Assembly: GCA_903939845.1 (NCBI GenBank)
Contig: CAJAIJ010000053.1
Span: 1-64,000 of the forward strand
Length of the DNA: 64,000 bases
Source: an uncultured Solirubrobacterales bacterium
Lineage (GTDB): Bacteria > Actinomycetota > Thermoleophilia > Solirubrobacterales > 70-9
Reading direction: 5' to 3'
The notes under the pieces were generated by a model. That model did no database searches and had not been told where the DNA came from. It saw nothing but the letters and a program-made list of their open reading frames with translations. The position numbers were made by a program, and so were the translations under genes. Of the stretch, positions 49,076 to 56,396 are shown piece after piece; the first letter of the stretch is position 1, and the number at the start of each line of letters is the position of its first letter.

Positions 49076-49717
49076 ATGACGATCTGGTCCGACCCCGATC
49101 AACTGCTCCAGAGGACCCTCAACAGACCCCCTGGAATCCTCCAGAAGGCTCTCAAGGCCGGACTTCGGCTTCCGATGAAGGCCTGGAGAACCTCGGTGGA
49201 CGGTCTGGACCGAATCCCGGCTTCCGGCGGTGTCCTGATCGCTTCCAATCACGGCTCCTATCTCGATCACTTCTTCCTGGCCTTCCGGATCCGCAGGCCG
49301 GTGAACTTCATGGCTGCCGCAGAGCTCTTCTCCAACCCGCTCGCAGCGAGAGTGCTCTCGACCCTCGGAGCATTTCCGGTTCGACGGGGAGAACGCGACT
49401 CCCGCTCGGTCGAGACGGCAGCGGAGCTGGTCCGATCCGGACGTCTGGTGGTGATCTATCCGCAGGGTGGTATTCGTCCGTCGCTCGAACCGACGAAGCC
49501 CAAGGCTGGAGTCGGCCTCGTCGCCACCTCGAGCGGTGCCACCGTGGTTCCGGCCGGGATTATCGACGCCACCACGCTCCACCGTTCGGGTTTTCTCCGC
49601 TTTCCCAGGATCACCGTCCGCTTCGGAGAGGGATCGTCCTACGTGGATACTGCCGCGCACGAAGTGGCAGAGATCGTTTGGGAGAAAGTGGTAGAGCTCA
49701 ACCTCCGGGGCCACTGA
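49076..49717 (+). CDS. 1-acyl-sn-glycerol-3-phosphate acyltransferase-like protein with altered EGTR motif
   Basis: About 213 residues from the ATG at 49076; the longer frame reaches back into the tRNA gene. The acyltransferase HX4D motif is NHGSYLD near residue 60. Block II reads GAFPVRRGERDS. The usual FPEGTRS block is YPQGGIRPS, so the conserved glutamate is glutamine. PlsC enzymes acylate lysophosphatidic acid at the membrane, and the block III change may alter the acceptor. It stands alone after the tRNA gene. Confidence 0.85.
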   Translation: MTIWSDPDQLLQRTLNRPPGILQKALKAGLRLPMKAWRTSVDGLDRIPASGGVLIASNHGSYLDHFFLAFRIRRPVNFMAAAELFSNPLAARVLSTLGAFPVRRGERDSRSVETAAELVRSGRLVVIYPQGGIRPSLEPTKPKAGVGLVATSSGATVVPAGIIDATTLHRSGFLRFPRITVRFGEGSSYVDTAAHEVAEIVWEKVVELNLRGH

Positions 49718-49827
49718 GGTCCATGAAAGGTCGTCCCGGGGCGGGGCCTGAGCCCAGAGCCGGTCGTCCTGCAGGTTTCCCTCGCGGCCGGTAGGACGCC
49801 TACCCCTTCCCTATCCTCCGGACCCCG

Positions 49828-50586
49828 ATGACCTGGTTGAAGAAAATCGCTGAGCCGGTCCGACGCATGCCCCGCGCGGCTCTGATCACCGTCGGGATCG
49901 GCCTGCTCCTCTCGGTGATGATCTTCGGCCTGCGGTTCGTCGACCTCGGCCTCTCTGCCGAGCTCGACTGGGCCGTCACCGAAACCGTCGAGACCCCGGA
50001 TCCCGTTGGGATCCCCGGGGGCGGCTCCATCGATCTGGCCCGAACCTCCGTTGCTTCGATCGCCCCCACCGACCGGGATGAGCTCATCTTTCGGGTTTCC
50101 GGGGTGGTCGTAGCCTCGAGCGACAGGGGTCCTCTGCGTGTCAGATGCGACATAGACGCTGCAGATCCCGAGACCACCGTTGCGAGGACCCCAAAGAAGC
50201 GGGCGGCCTGGCCACGTCCGAGCGAGGACCTTGCGATTCAGGAAGTTCCGGAACTCCTGGTGATTTCATTCAGTGCCGACGGTGCCGAGACCCTGGGGCT
50301 CGAGGTCAGGGATTCTGTTCGGCGTTACACCGATTCCGCCGATCTCACGACCGTGATTTGGGACGGCTTCGAAGAGAGTTCCCAGAACTGGGTTTGGGAG
50401 ATTCCGAAGGGCACCCGGGGGGTCCCTGTGACTCTCGGCTACGCAGTCGTATTCAAGACCTCCGAGCGGCCAGCAGCAACGATCGACTGTCGGGCATCCA
50501 TCGACGGGGGCCGTGACGCCGGGATCGAGGCCGGTGTCCTCCAGGAAACCTGGCCTGTCCCGGGCGAGACCGAAGACGCCGCCTGA
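49828..50586 (+). CDS. Hypothetical protein with one N-terminal membrane helix
   Basis: A 252-residue protein. A basic N-terminus precedes one membrane helix (about residues 18-38). The rest is a predicted extracytoplasmic domain of beta-strand character, with two short segments rich in Asp/Glu. Two cysteines (in RVRCDIDAA and IDCRASIDGG) could form a disulfide. I recognise no family. It lies 110 bases after the acyltransferase gene and converges with the SRAP gene. Confidence 0.7.
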   Translation: MTWLKKIAEPVRRMPRAALITVGIGLLLSVMIFGLRFVDLGLSAELDWAVTETVETPDPVGIPGGGSIDLARTSVASIAPTDRDELIFRVSGVVVASSDRGPLRVRCDIDAADPETTVARTPKKRAAWPRPSEDLAIQEVPELLVISFSADGAETLGLEVRDSVRRYTDSADLTTVIWDGFEESSQNWVWEIPKGTRGVPVTLGYAVVFKTSERPAATIDCRASIDGGRDAGIEAGVLQETWPVPGETEDAA

Positions 50587-50600
50587 GGCCGGAGGTCCGG

Positions 50601-51296
50601 CTACAGGGGCTCGAGGAGGTCGGGGCCCTCAGGGACCGCACCTACCCTGTTGAGCGCCGTGTTCGCCATTCGGGATGAGAGTCGCGCCGGATCGAGCGGG
50701 TTCAGGATTGCGCGGGCTCCCTGCGGTGAGGTCGTGTCGTCCATCCATTCCGCTTCCTGTACTCGGTCCGGAAGGATCGCCGGCATTCGATCGTGGATCG
50801 GTGCGACGGCTTCGTTCGCCTCGACCGTGATCACCGTGCAGGAGACGAGCCTCTTTCCTTCCCACTCACGCTCAGTGCAGAGGCCAGCCATCGCGAAGGT
50901 CTGCCCCTCGTCCACCGTGAACCTGACCGGACGCTTCGGGCCTCCCGCCTCCCCTGGTCCGGTCCACTCGAAAAAACCGTCAGCCGGTATGAGGCACCTG
51001 CGCACAGAAGATCGGACCAGGGGTCCGTAGGCCCGGCTCTCGAGAACCGTTTCCGAGCGGGCGTTGATCATTCGGTAACCGGTCTTGAGATCGGGCGCCC
51101 ACGCCGGAACGAGGCCCCATCTCGCCGCCTCCGCCACTCTGTCGCCATCGTCGACGGCGTGGATGATCAGGACCTCCTGACCAGGGGCGGCATTGAAGCG
51201 ACCGAGCAGCCGGTCCAGAGGGTCGGGCATCGCGACACCGAACCTCGCCTCGAGCTGTCTCGGGTCGGCTCCGGTCAAGGTGAACCTTCCGCACAT
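50601..51296 (-). CDS. SOS response-associated peptidase (SRAP/HMCES/YedK family)
   Basis: A 231-residue protein beginning MCGRFTLTG, with the invariant Cys2 that becomes the N-terminal nucleophile and crosslinks to abasic sites in single-stranded DNA. Other family motifs: RWGLVPAWA, INARSET, CLIPADGFFEW, and IHDRMPAIL. It protects abasic sites from cleavage. No LexA box is evident at its start. Confidence 0.94.
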   Translation of the reverse strand: MCGRFTLTGADPRQLEARFGVAMPDPLDRLLGRFNAAPGQEVLIIHAVDDGDRVAEAARWGLVPAWAPDLKTGYRMINARSETVLESRAYGPLVRSSVRRCLIPADGFFEWTGPGEAGGPKRPVRFTVDEGQTFAMAGLCTEREWEGKRLVSCTVITVEANEAVAPIHDRMPAILPDRVQEAEWMDDTTSPQGARAILNPLDPARLSSRMANTALNRVGAVPEGPDLLEPL

Positions 51297-51346
51297 GGCC
51301 CCATTATCGGGCAGAGGTGGCCCGTAAAGAGAGACCGCTCAGGAAA

Positions 51347-52303
51347 TCAGGGGCAGAGATCGGGTCTGGACCGATACCACTCGAAGGCCTCACGCAGGCC
51401 GGTATCGAGGTCCGTCCGGGCACGCCATCCCGTCAGGTCGAAGAGGCGCGACGGATCGACGAACTGGTCGTCTATCTCGCCCTCGGGAGGACCGTCTGCG
51501 AGCTCCGACTTCCCGAACTCGTTCCCGGTCGTCCTGCCTGTCGCCTCGATGACGTCTGCCACAGACGTCGGAATTCCAGTTCCTGCGTTCACTGCGAGAC
51601 CGTGGCCACGACCTGCGGCCAGAGCATCGGCGAGGGTGAGGTAGGCCGTGACCGCGTCGGACACGTGGAGAAAGTCCCGTCTCGGTGACCCGTCGGAACG
51701 AAACCTGGGCTCGCGCCGATGGACGGCGGCCGCCATGAGTTCCGGCACGATCCGGGAGAAGTTGAGATCGCCCCCGCCGTAGACGTTGGCGAGCCTGGTG
51801 ACCGCGACCGGAACCCCTGCGGCAGATGAATAGCTTCTGGCGATGACGTCGGTTGCAGCCTTGCTGGCCTCATAGGTTGCCGCCGGCTCGAGCGGCTGGT
51901 CCTCACTGTAGGGAAGCGATGTAGAAGGACCGTAGGCCTTGTCGGAGGATGCGACGACCACCGCCTCGGGGCCGGCCGCACGACAGGCCTCGAGGACTCT
52001 CCAGGTTCCCTCGACGTTGCTACGAAAGGTGCCGAGGGGATCGCTGGCGGCAGGTCCGACCAGTGTCTGGGCCGCGAGGTGGAACACCCGGTCCATGCCC
52101 GCGACCGCCGAGCTCGTCACCGCCCCGTCCGCGACATCCCCGGAAATCACCTCCACCTCCTCGAGGATGCCACGAGCCGAGAGTCCGGCAAACGAAGGTC
52201 GAGGGAGGTCGAGCACCCTGACGTCGTCGCCCCGCTCCAGGAGCTCCATGCAGATCGCGCTTCCGATGAAGCCCTGACCGCCCGTCACGAGGACTTGAGC
52301 CAC
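51347..52303 (-). CDS. NAD-dependent sugar-nucleotide epimerase/dehydratase
   Basis: About 318 residues from a GTG at 52303 with GGGGAGGG upstream; the longer frame is a shadow of the nucleotidyltransferase. It is an extended short-chain dehydrogenase: VLVTGGQGFIGSAI, FHLAAQT, and a YxxxK catalytic pair in ATYEASKAATD. It is similar to GDP-mannose or CDP-glucose 4,6-dehydratases and UDP-glucose epimerases. The paired nucleotidyltransferase suggests one activated-sugar pathway; the sugar is unknown. Confidence 0.88.
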   Translation of the reverse strand: MAQVLVTGGQGFIGSAICMELLERGDDVRVLDLPRPSFAGLSARGILEEVEVISGDVADGAVTSSAVAGMDRVFHLAAQTLVGPAASDPLGTFRSNVEGTWRVLEACRAAGPEAVVVASSDKAYGPSTSLPYSEDQPLEPAATYEASKAATDVIARSYSSAAGVPVAVTRLANVYGGGDLNFSRIVPELMAAAVHRREPRFRSDGSPRRDFLHVSDAVTAYLTLADALAAGRGHGLAVNAGTGIPTSVADVIEATGRTTGNEFGKSELADGPPEGEIDDQFVDPSRLFDLTGWRARTDLDTGLREAFEWYRSRPDLCP

Positions 52304-52998
52304 GAAGCCCTCCCCTGGTCCCAGAGATCGTTGACGGCGACAAGATCCTTGTAGGTGTCTACGCAGTCCCAGAACCCGCGATGGCGGTAGGCCATCAACT
52401 GGTCGGCGGAAGCGAGCCCGGTCAGCGGACCCTCCTCGAGCACGTCGTCCTCCTCGATGAAGTCGAGCGCCCCGGGCTCCAGGCAGAGGAAGCCGCCGTT
52501 GATCCATTGGTCGACCCTGGGCTTCTCGACGAAGGCCTCGACACGGTCGTCCTCGCCGATCCTCGCCACTCCCCACTGGAGATTCGGCCTGACGGTGGTC
52601 ATGGTTGCGAGGCGGCCGTGGGACTGATGAAAGGCCAGCAGTGCCTGAAGATCGATGTCCGCGAGACCATCGACATAGGTCAGGCAGAAGGTCTCGTCTC
52701 CGATTGCGTCAGCCGCCCTCCTGACCCTCCCGCCGGTCGGCGTGTCGAGGCCGGTGTCGAGCGCCGTGCATTCGATCCCGTCGAGGGAAGGCTCCGAAGC
52801 GATGTAGTCCTCGATCATCTGGCCGAGGTAGCCGGTGAGGAGAACGAAGCGTTCGAACCCCTGGGTCCTGTAGATGGTGATGACGTGCCAGAGCAGGGGC
52901 CGGCCACCGACCTCGACCAGGGCCTTCGGCAGCTCACCGGTCTTCTCCCGAAGACGGGTGCCCCTGCCGCCGCAGAGGATCAGGACCGGGGGCTTCAG
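52285..52998 (-). CDS. Sugar-phosphate nucleotidyltransferase (glucose-1-phosphate cytidylyltransferase-like), CTG start
   Basis: The first ATG (52818) would remove the whole nucleotide-binding region. Upstream the same frame encodes the signature LCGGRGTRLREKTGELPKAL and WHVITIY, as in RfbF-type enzymes. No ATG, GTG or TTG occurs before the gene runs into moaD. A CTG at 52998 overlaps the stop of the MoaD-like gene as CTGA and gives 237 residues, close to the family length of about 257. Other motifs: FCLTYVDGLADIDL, INGGFLCLEP, and FWDCVDTYKDL. It activates a sugar 1-phosphate, probably for the adjacent epimerase. Confidence 0.85.
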   Translation of the reverse strand: MKPPVLILCGGRGTRLREKTGELPKALVEVGGRPLLWHVITIYRTQGFERFVLLTGYLGQMIEDYIASEPSLDGIECTALDTGLDTPTGGRVRRAADAIGDETFCLTYVDGLADIDLQALLAFHQSHGRLATMTTVRPNLQWGVARIGEDDRVEAFVEKPRVDQWINGGFLCLEPGALDFIEEDDVLEEGPLTGLASADQLMAYRHRGFWDCVDTYKDLVAVNDLWDQGRASWLKSS

Positions 52999-53264
52999 CC
53001 GCCGGCCACGGCGGGCAGGATGGTCAGCTCGGACCCGTCTTCGACGATCGTTTCGAGCCCATCTCCGAAACGAATGTCCTCGCCTCCGAGATAAACATTC
53101 ACGAATCGCCTCAGCTGGCCGCCTTCGGTGATCCGCTCCCTCAGGTCGGGACTCTCGAGAAAGAGCGCCTCGAGGACCTCGCCGACGGTCTCGCCGCCGA
53201 GTTCGACTTCGGCCCTGCCGCCGGCAGAGGGCCTCAACTGTGTGGGGATCTTTACGGTGACCAT
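52995..53264 (-). CDS. MoaD/ThiS-family ubiquitin-like sulfur carrier protein
   Basis: An 89-residue beta-grasp protein. It begins VTVKIPTQLRPSAGG, contains LRRFVNVYLGGEDIR and ends with the diglycine LPAVAGG needed for adenylation and thiocarboxylation. Relatives include CysO of mycobacteria, which delivers sulfur to CysM. It starts four bases after the threonine synthase-like gene ends, so the two form a unit. No molybdopterin or thiamine genes are nearby, which argues against a pure MoaD or ThiS role. Confidence 0.9.
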   Translation of the reverse strand: MVTVKIPTQLRPSAGGRAEVELGGETVGEVLEALFLESPDLRERITEGGQLRRFVNVYLGGEDIRFGDGLETIVEDGSELTILPAVAGG

Positions 53265-53267
53265 CGT

Positions 53268-54503
53268 TCAGGCGAAAGTGGTCGCGAAAGTCGATTCGAA
53301 ACTCTCGACCGTCGGTTCTATCTCGCGGAGCGAGAAGGTATCGCGATTTGCGTCGAGGGTCTTGAGACCCTCGCCGGTTATGTACACGACGACCTTCTCA
53401 CCGTCGGCGAGTTCGCCCCGCTCAGCCAGCTTGGCGAGGACGGCAGTGGTGACTCCGCCCGCCGTCTCGGTGAAGATGCCGGTGGTCTCAGCGAGGAGCC
53501 GGATCCCGGCGCGAATCTCGTCGTCGGTGACGGAGTCCACCCCTCCCCCGGTCCTCCTGGCCTGATCCAGCGCATAGGGTCCATCTGCGGGGTCTCCGAT
53601 CGCGAGACTCTTGGCGATGGTGTCGGGCTTCTGGGGCCGACAGAAGTCCTCGCCGTCCCGGAATGCCGCCGCCACCGGCGAACAGCCCTCGGCCTGGGCC
53701 CCGTTGAAGACGGGCGTGTCGCCTTCGACCAGCCCAACCTCCTGCCACTCGGAGAACCCACGCCCGATCTTGGTGAACAGAGACCCCGACGCGATCGGAC
53801 AGACGACGCGATCGGGAAGCCTCCAGCCGAGCTGCTCGATGGTTTCGAAGGCCAGTGTCTTCGACCCTTCCGAGTAGTACGGCCGCAGGTTCACGTTGAC
53901 GAAGGCCCAGGGCTTCTCGTCCGAGAGCTGCGTGCAGAGCCGGTTGACGTCGTCGTAGTTGCCCTTGACACCCACCAGGTTGCTCCCGTAGATGTCGGTG
54001 GCCAGGAGCTTTTGCTCCTCGAGGTTGGACGGAACGAAGACGTAGCAGTCGAAACCGCCGGCAGCGGCATTGGCCGCAACCGAATTCGCCAGATTGCCGG
54101 TCGAGGCACAGGCGACGGTCTGGTACCCGAGCTCCCGTGCCTTGGCCAGGGCAACCGAGACGACCCTGTCCTTGAATGAGTGGGTCGGATTCGCGGCATC
54201 GTTCTTGACCCAGATCTCGGCACCGGTCCCGAGAGCCTCGGCGAGGCGATCGGCCTTGATCAGAGGAGTCATGCCGGGCTCCAATGGTCCGACCTCCGGC
54301 CTGCCACCGGTGAAAGGCAGGAAGTCGAGGTAGCGCCAGATTCCGTTCGATCCGGCCTGAATCCTCCTTCGCGCTTCATCCGGCTCGAGACCCGAGTGGT
54401 CGTAGCGCACCTCGAGTGGTCCGAAACACTGCCCACAGAAATAGGCGGCCCCTAAATCCAGGGTCGCTCCACACTCCTTGCATCCGAGTTCCACAGCTGA
54501 CAT
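53268..54503 (-). CDS. thrC: Threonine synthase-like PLP enzyme under SAM riboswitch control
   Basis: A 411-residue fold type II PLP enzyme. An N-terminal zinc ribbon (Cys8, Cys11, Cys23, Cys26) precedes the catalytic domain. The PLP lysine is Lys111 in NPTHSFKDR, followed by ACASTGNLANSVAA and the C-terminal GGVTTAVLAKLAE. Threonine synthase makes threonine from O-phosphohomoserine. The SAM-I riboswitch upstream and the sulfur carrier downstream raise the possibility of a sulfur-related reaction on the same or a similar substrate. Sequence alone supports the threonine synthase family, not the exact reaction. Confidence 0.88.
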   Translation of the reverse strand: MSAVELGCKECGATLDLGAAYFCGQCFGPLEVRYDHSGLEPDEARRRIQAGSNGIWRYLDFLPFTGGRPEVGPLEPGMTPLIKADRLAEALGTGAEIWVKNDAANPTHSFKDRVVSVALAKARELGYQTVACASTGNLANSVAANAAAGGFDCYVFVPSNLEEQKLLATDIYGSNLVGVKGNYDDVNRLCTQLSDEKPWAFVNVNLRPYYSEGSKTLAFETIEQLGWRLPDRVVCPIASGSLFTKIGRGFSEWQEVGLVEGDTPVFNGAQAEGCSPVAAAFRDGEDFCRPQKPDTIAKSLAIGDPADGPYALDQARRTGGGVDSVTDDEIRAGIRLLAETTGIFTETAGGVTTAVLAKLAERGELADGEKVVVYITGEGLKTLDANRDTFSLREIEPTVESFESTFATTFA

Positions 54504-54532
54504 CCGACCGTTCCTTTCCTAGTCCAAATATG

Positions 54533-54579
54533 AAAAAACCTTCGCCCGTGGGCGAAGGTCCGGTCGGACTTTCCCCCAC
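54533..54579 (-). terminator. Riboswitch expression platform: antiterminator and intrinsic terminator
   Basis: The terminator stem CCTTCGCCC (54558-54550) with GGGCGAAGG (54547-54539) is followed by T6 (54538-54533). The alternative pairing joins GTGGGGGAAAGTCC (54579-54566), which includes the 3' side of P1, with GGACCTTCGCCCAC (54561-54548) at 12 of 14 positions. SAM binding therefore should free the terminator and switch the thrC transcript off. Confidence 0.9.
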
Positions 54580-54684
54580 ATCTACCGGCTGACTGCCGAT
54601 GGATTTGGCACCTTCTTCGGAGACGAGCTCCGATTGGTTGCCGGGGTTTCACTGGGCCATTTCCCTCCACCCCTCTTGATGTGG
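54576..54684 (-). promoter_or_regulatory. SAM-I (S-box) riboswitch aptamer
   Basis: A 109-base aptamer on the minus strand with all core elements. P1 is CCACATC (54684-54678) with GATGTGG (54582-54576). P2 carries AAGAGGGGTGGAGGGAAATG and GGCCC. The junction reads TGAAACCCCGGCAACC, P3 is CGGAG with CTCCG, then GGTGCCAAATCC, and P4 is ATCGGC with GCCGGT. It lies in the 348-base gap between thrC and the divergent corA gene. Binding of S-adenosylmethionine stabilises P1. Confidence 0.95.
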
Positions 54685-54851
54685 CGACTGCTATGTGGCC
54701 GGGAAGATAACAGAACGACCCGTTGGTCGCCGTGCCTTCGGATCATTCGGGGATGGCTCCGTGCCTTCACATCCCTTTCATGCGCAACGACCGGCTTTCC
54801 CTTACCCTTGGGCCATGGAGACGAAGCGTTCGGAAATGAATGGAGGCGGCG

Positions 54852-55868
54852 ATGCCGAGCCTCCCTCGTCTCAAGAGGCCCCGTGAAGCGGTTCCTTCCG
54901 CTGCACCGGTGGCCGCACCCGAGATAAAGGCCCCGCGGGTCGAGGAGATCTCATCGAACGGTCTCCGCTGGTTCAACGTCGAGCAGCCCGGCAGCCTCGA
55001 ACAGGCATGGCTCCAGGAGCACTTCGCCTTTCACGCACTCGACCTCGAAGATGTCCTTTCCCGGAATCAGAGGCCGAAGATCGACGAATATCCGGACTAC
55101 CTCTTCCTCGTCGTCCACATCCCGGTCTTCAACAGCAAGGTCGGGAGGCTCGGAACCGGCGAGCTGGACATGTTCGTCGGCCCGGACTTCGTGGTCACGC
55201 TCCCGAACCAGCCTCTCCCACCAGTCGAATACCTCTTCGGGAGGTGTCAGTCCGACGCAGACTTCAGGGAGGCCATCTTCGCCCGCGGTGCCGGCTACCT
55301 CATGTATCGACTCGTCGACGACTCTTTCGATTACTGCTTCCCGATGCTCCGGAAGATCTCGAACAAGCTCGACGGTCTCGAGGATGAGATCTTCGAAGGG
55401 CGCTCGGACGATGTCGTGCGCGACATCTCGAATCTGAAGCAGGAGATCATCAACTTCCGAAAGGTGATCCGACCCCAACGGACCGTTCTGGGTGATCTCG
55501 AGAAGGTGAAAGGTCGCTACCTGACCGAGGAGATCGATCTCGAGATCTACTTCGATGACATCGCGGATGCACACGAGCGAATCTGGGACCTGCTCGAGAA
55601 CTACAAGGAGGTCGTCGTCGGTCTCGAGGAGACCAACGAATCGATCCTGAGCCACCGCTCGATGGAACGCCTCAACGTCCTGACGGCCATCACTGTGATC
55701 GTTCTGCCGCTGACCCTGATCGCCTCGGTATTCGGCATGAACGTGGGTCTGCCTGGAGGTGGCATCCCCCAGTCCTCCGGGCTCGCAACTTTCCTGACCG
55801 TGATCGGCGTGATGGTCGCCCTCGGCGTCGGGATGGTCGCCTTCTTTCGCATTCGGCGTTGGCTGTAG
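54852..55868 (+). CDS. corA: CorA-family magnesium/cobalt transporter
   Basis: About 338 residues from the ATG at 54852, which has GGAGGCGG in place; an in-frame ATG lies 12 bases earlier. A large cytoplasmic N-terminal domain is followed by a long helix and two C-terminal membrane helices (about 280-302 and 313-335). The diagnostic pore motif GMN occurs in VFGMNVGLPGG after the first helix. CorA pentamers carry divalent cations, mainly magnesium. Confidence 0.94.
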   Translation: MPSLPRLKRPREAVPSAAPVAAPEIKAPRVEEISSNGLRWFNVEQPGSLEQAWLQEHFAFHALDLEDVLSRNQRPKIDEYPDYLFLVVHIPVFNSKVGRLGTGELDMFVGPDFVVTLPNQPLPPVEYLFGRCQSDADFREAIFARGAGYLMYRLVDDSFDYCFPMLRKISNKLDGLEDEIFEGRSDDVVRDISNLKQEIINFRKVIRPQRTVLGDLEKVKGRYLTEEIDLEIYFDDIADAHERIWDLLENYKEVVVGLEETNESILSHRSMERLNVLTAITVIVLPLTLIASVFGMNVGLPGGGIPQSSGLATFLTVIGVMVALGVGMVAFFRIRRWL

Positions 55869-55880
55869 CCTGAGGCCTTC

Positions 55881-56396
55881 ATGACTCCGAACCGAATCTG
55901 GGCTCCGTGGCGCCTCGAATACGTCAAGGATGCCTCCAAGGACGAGGAGGACGCCTGCGTCTTTTGCGCCAAGCCGGCCCTGGGTGACGACGAGACAGCC
56001 TTGATCGTCCATCGGGGCGAGACCTGCTTCGTGATCCTCAATCTCTATCCCTACACGAACGGACACCTCATGGTCACCCCGTTCGAGCACTGCGGGCGAC
56101 TCCAGGACCTGCCTGCAGAGACCACTGCCGAGATGCTCGAACTCTCGAAGATCGCCATGAGCCGACTCGAGACCGTCTACCGCCCTCACGGTTTCAACGT
56201 CGGGTTCAATCAGGGCCGTGCAGCAGGGGCGGGAGTCGAGCACCACATCCACATGCACGTCGTTCCCCGCTGGGGAGGCGACACGAACTTCATGCCGGTC
56301 ATTGCCGACCACAGGGTCATGCCCCAGTCCCTCGAAGACAGCTACCGGGCCCTGGTCGGAGCGTTCGCTGACCCCACGACCGGGCCTGATTCATGA
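55881..56396 (+). CDS. HIT-family nucleotide hydrolase/AP4A phosphorylase-like protein
   Basis: A 171-residue protein. The histidine triad is HHIHMHVVPRW. It opens with RIWAPWRLEYVKDASK, typical of the actinobacterial HIT proteins near AP4A phosphorylase. A CVFC cysteine pair near residue 30 is common in this subgroup. It hydrolyses or phosphorolyses nucleotide-ribose or dinucleotide polyphosphates. It overlaps the phosphohexomutase gene by four bases. Confidence 0.92.
   Translation: MTPNRIWAPWRLEYVKDASKDEEDACVFCAKPALGDDETALIVHRGETCFVILNLYPYTNGHLMVTPFEHCGRLQDLPAETTAEMLELSKIAMSRLETVYRPHGFNVGFNQGRAAGAGVEHHIHMHVVPRWGGDTNFMPVIADHRVMPQSLEDSYRALVGAFADPTTGPDS

Noticed and set aside
52285..52818. 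Frameshift or truncation of the nucleotidyltransferase gene
   Set aside because: The upstream N-terminal region is in the same frame without a stop, so only the start codon is unusual, not the frame.
54951..56312. Minus-strand open frame of 453 codons opposite corA and the HIT gene
   Set aside because: CorA and HIT motifs are intact on the plus strand, and the opposite frame has no recognisable domain.
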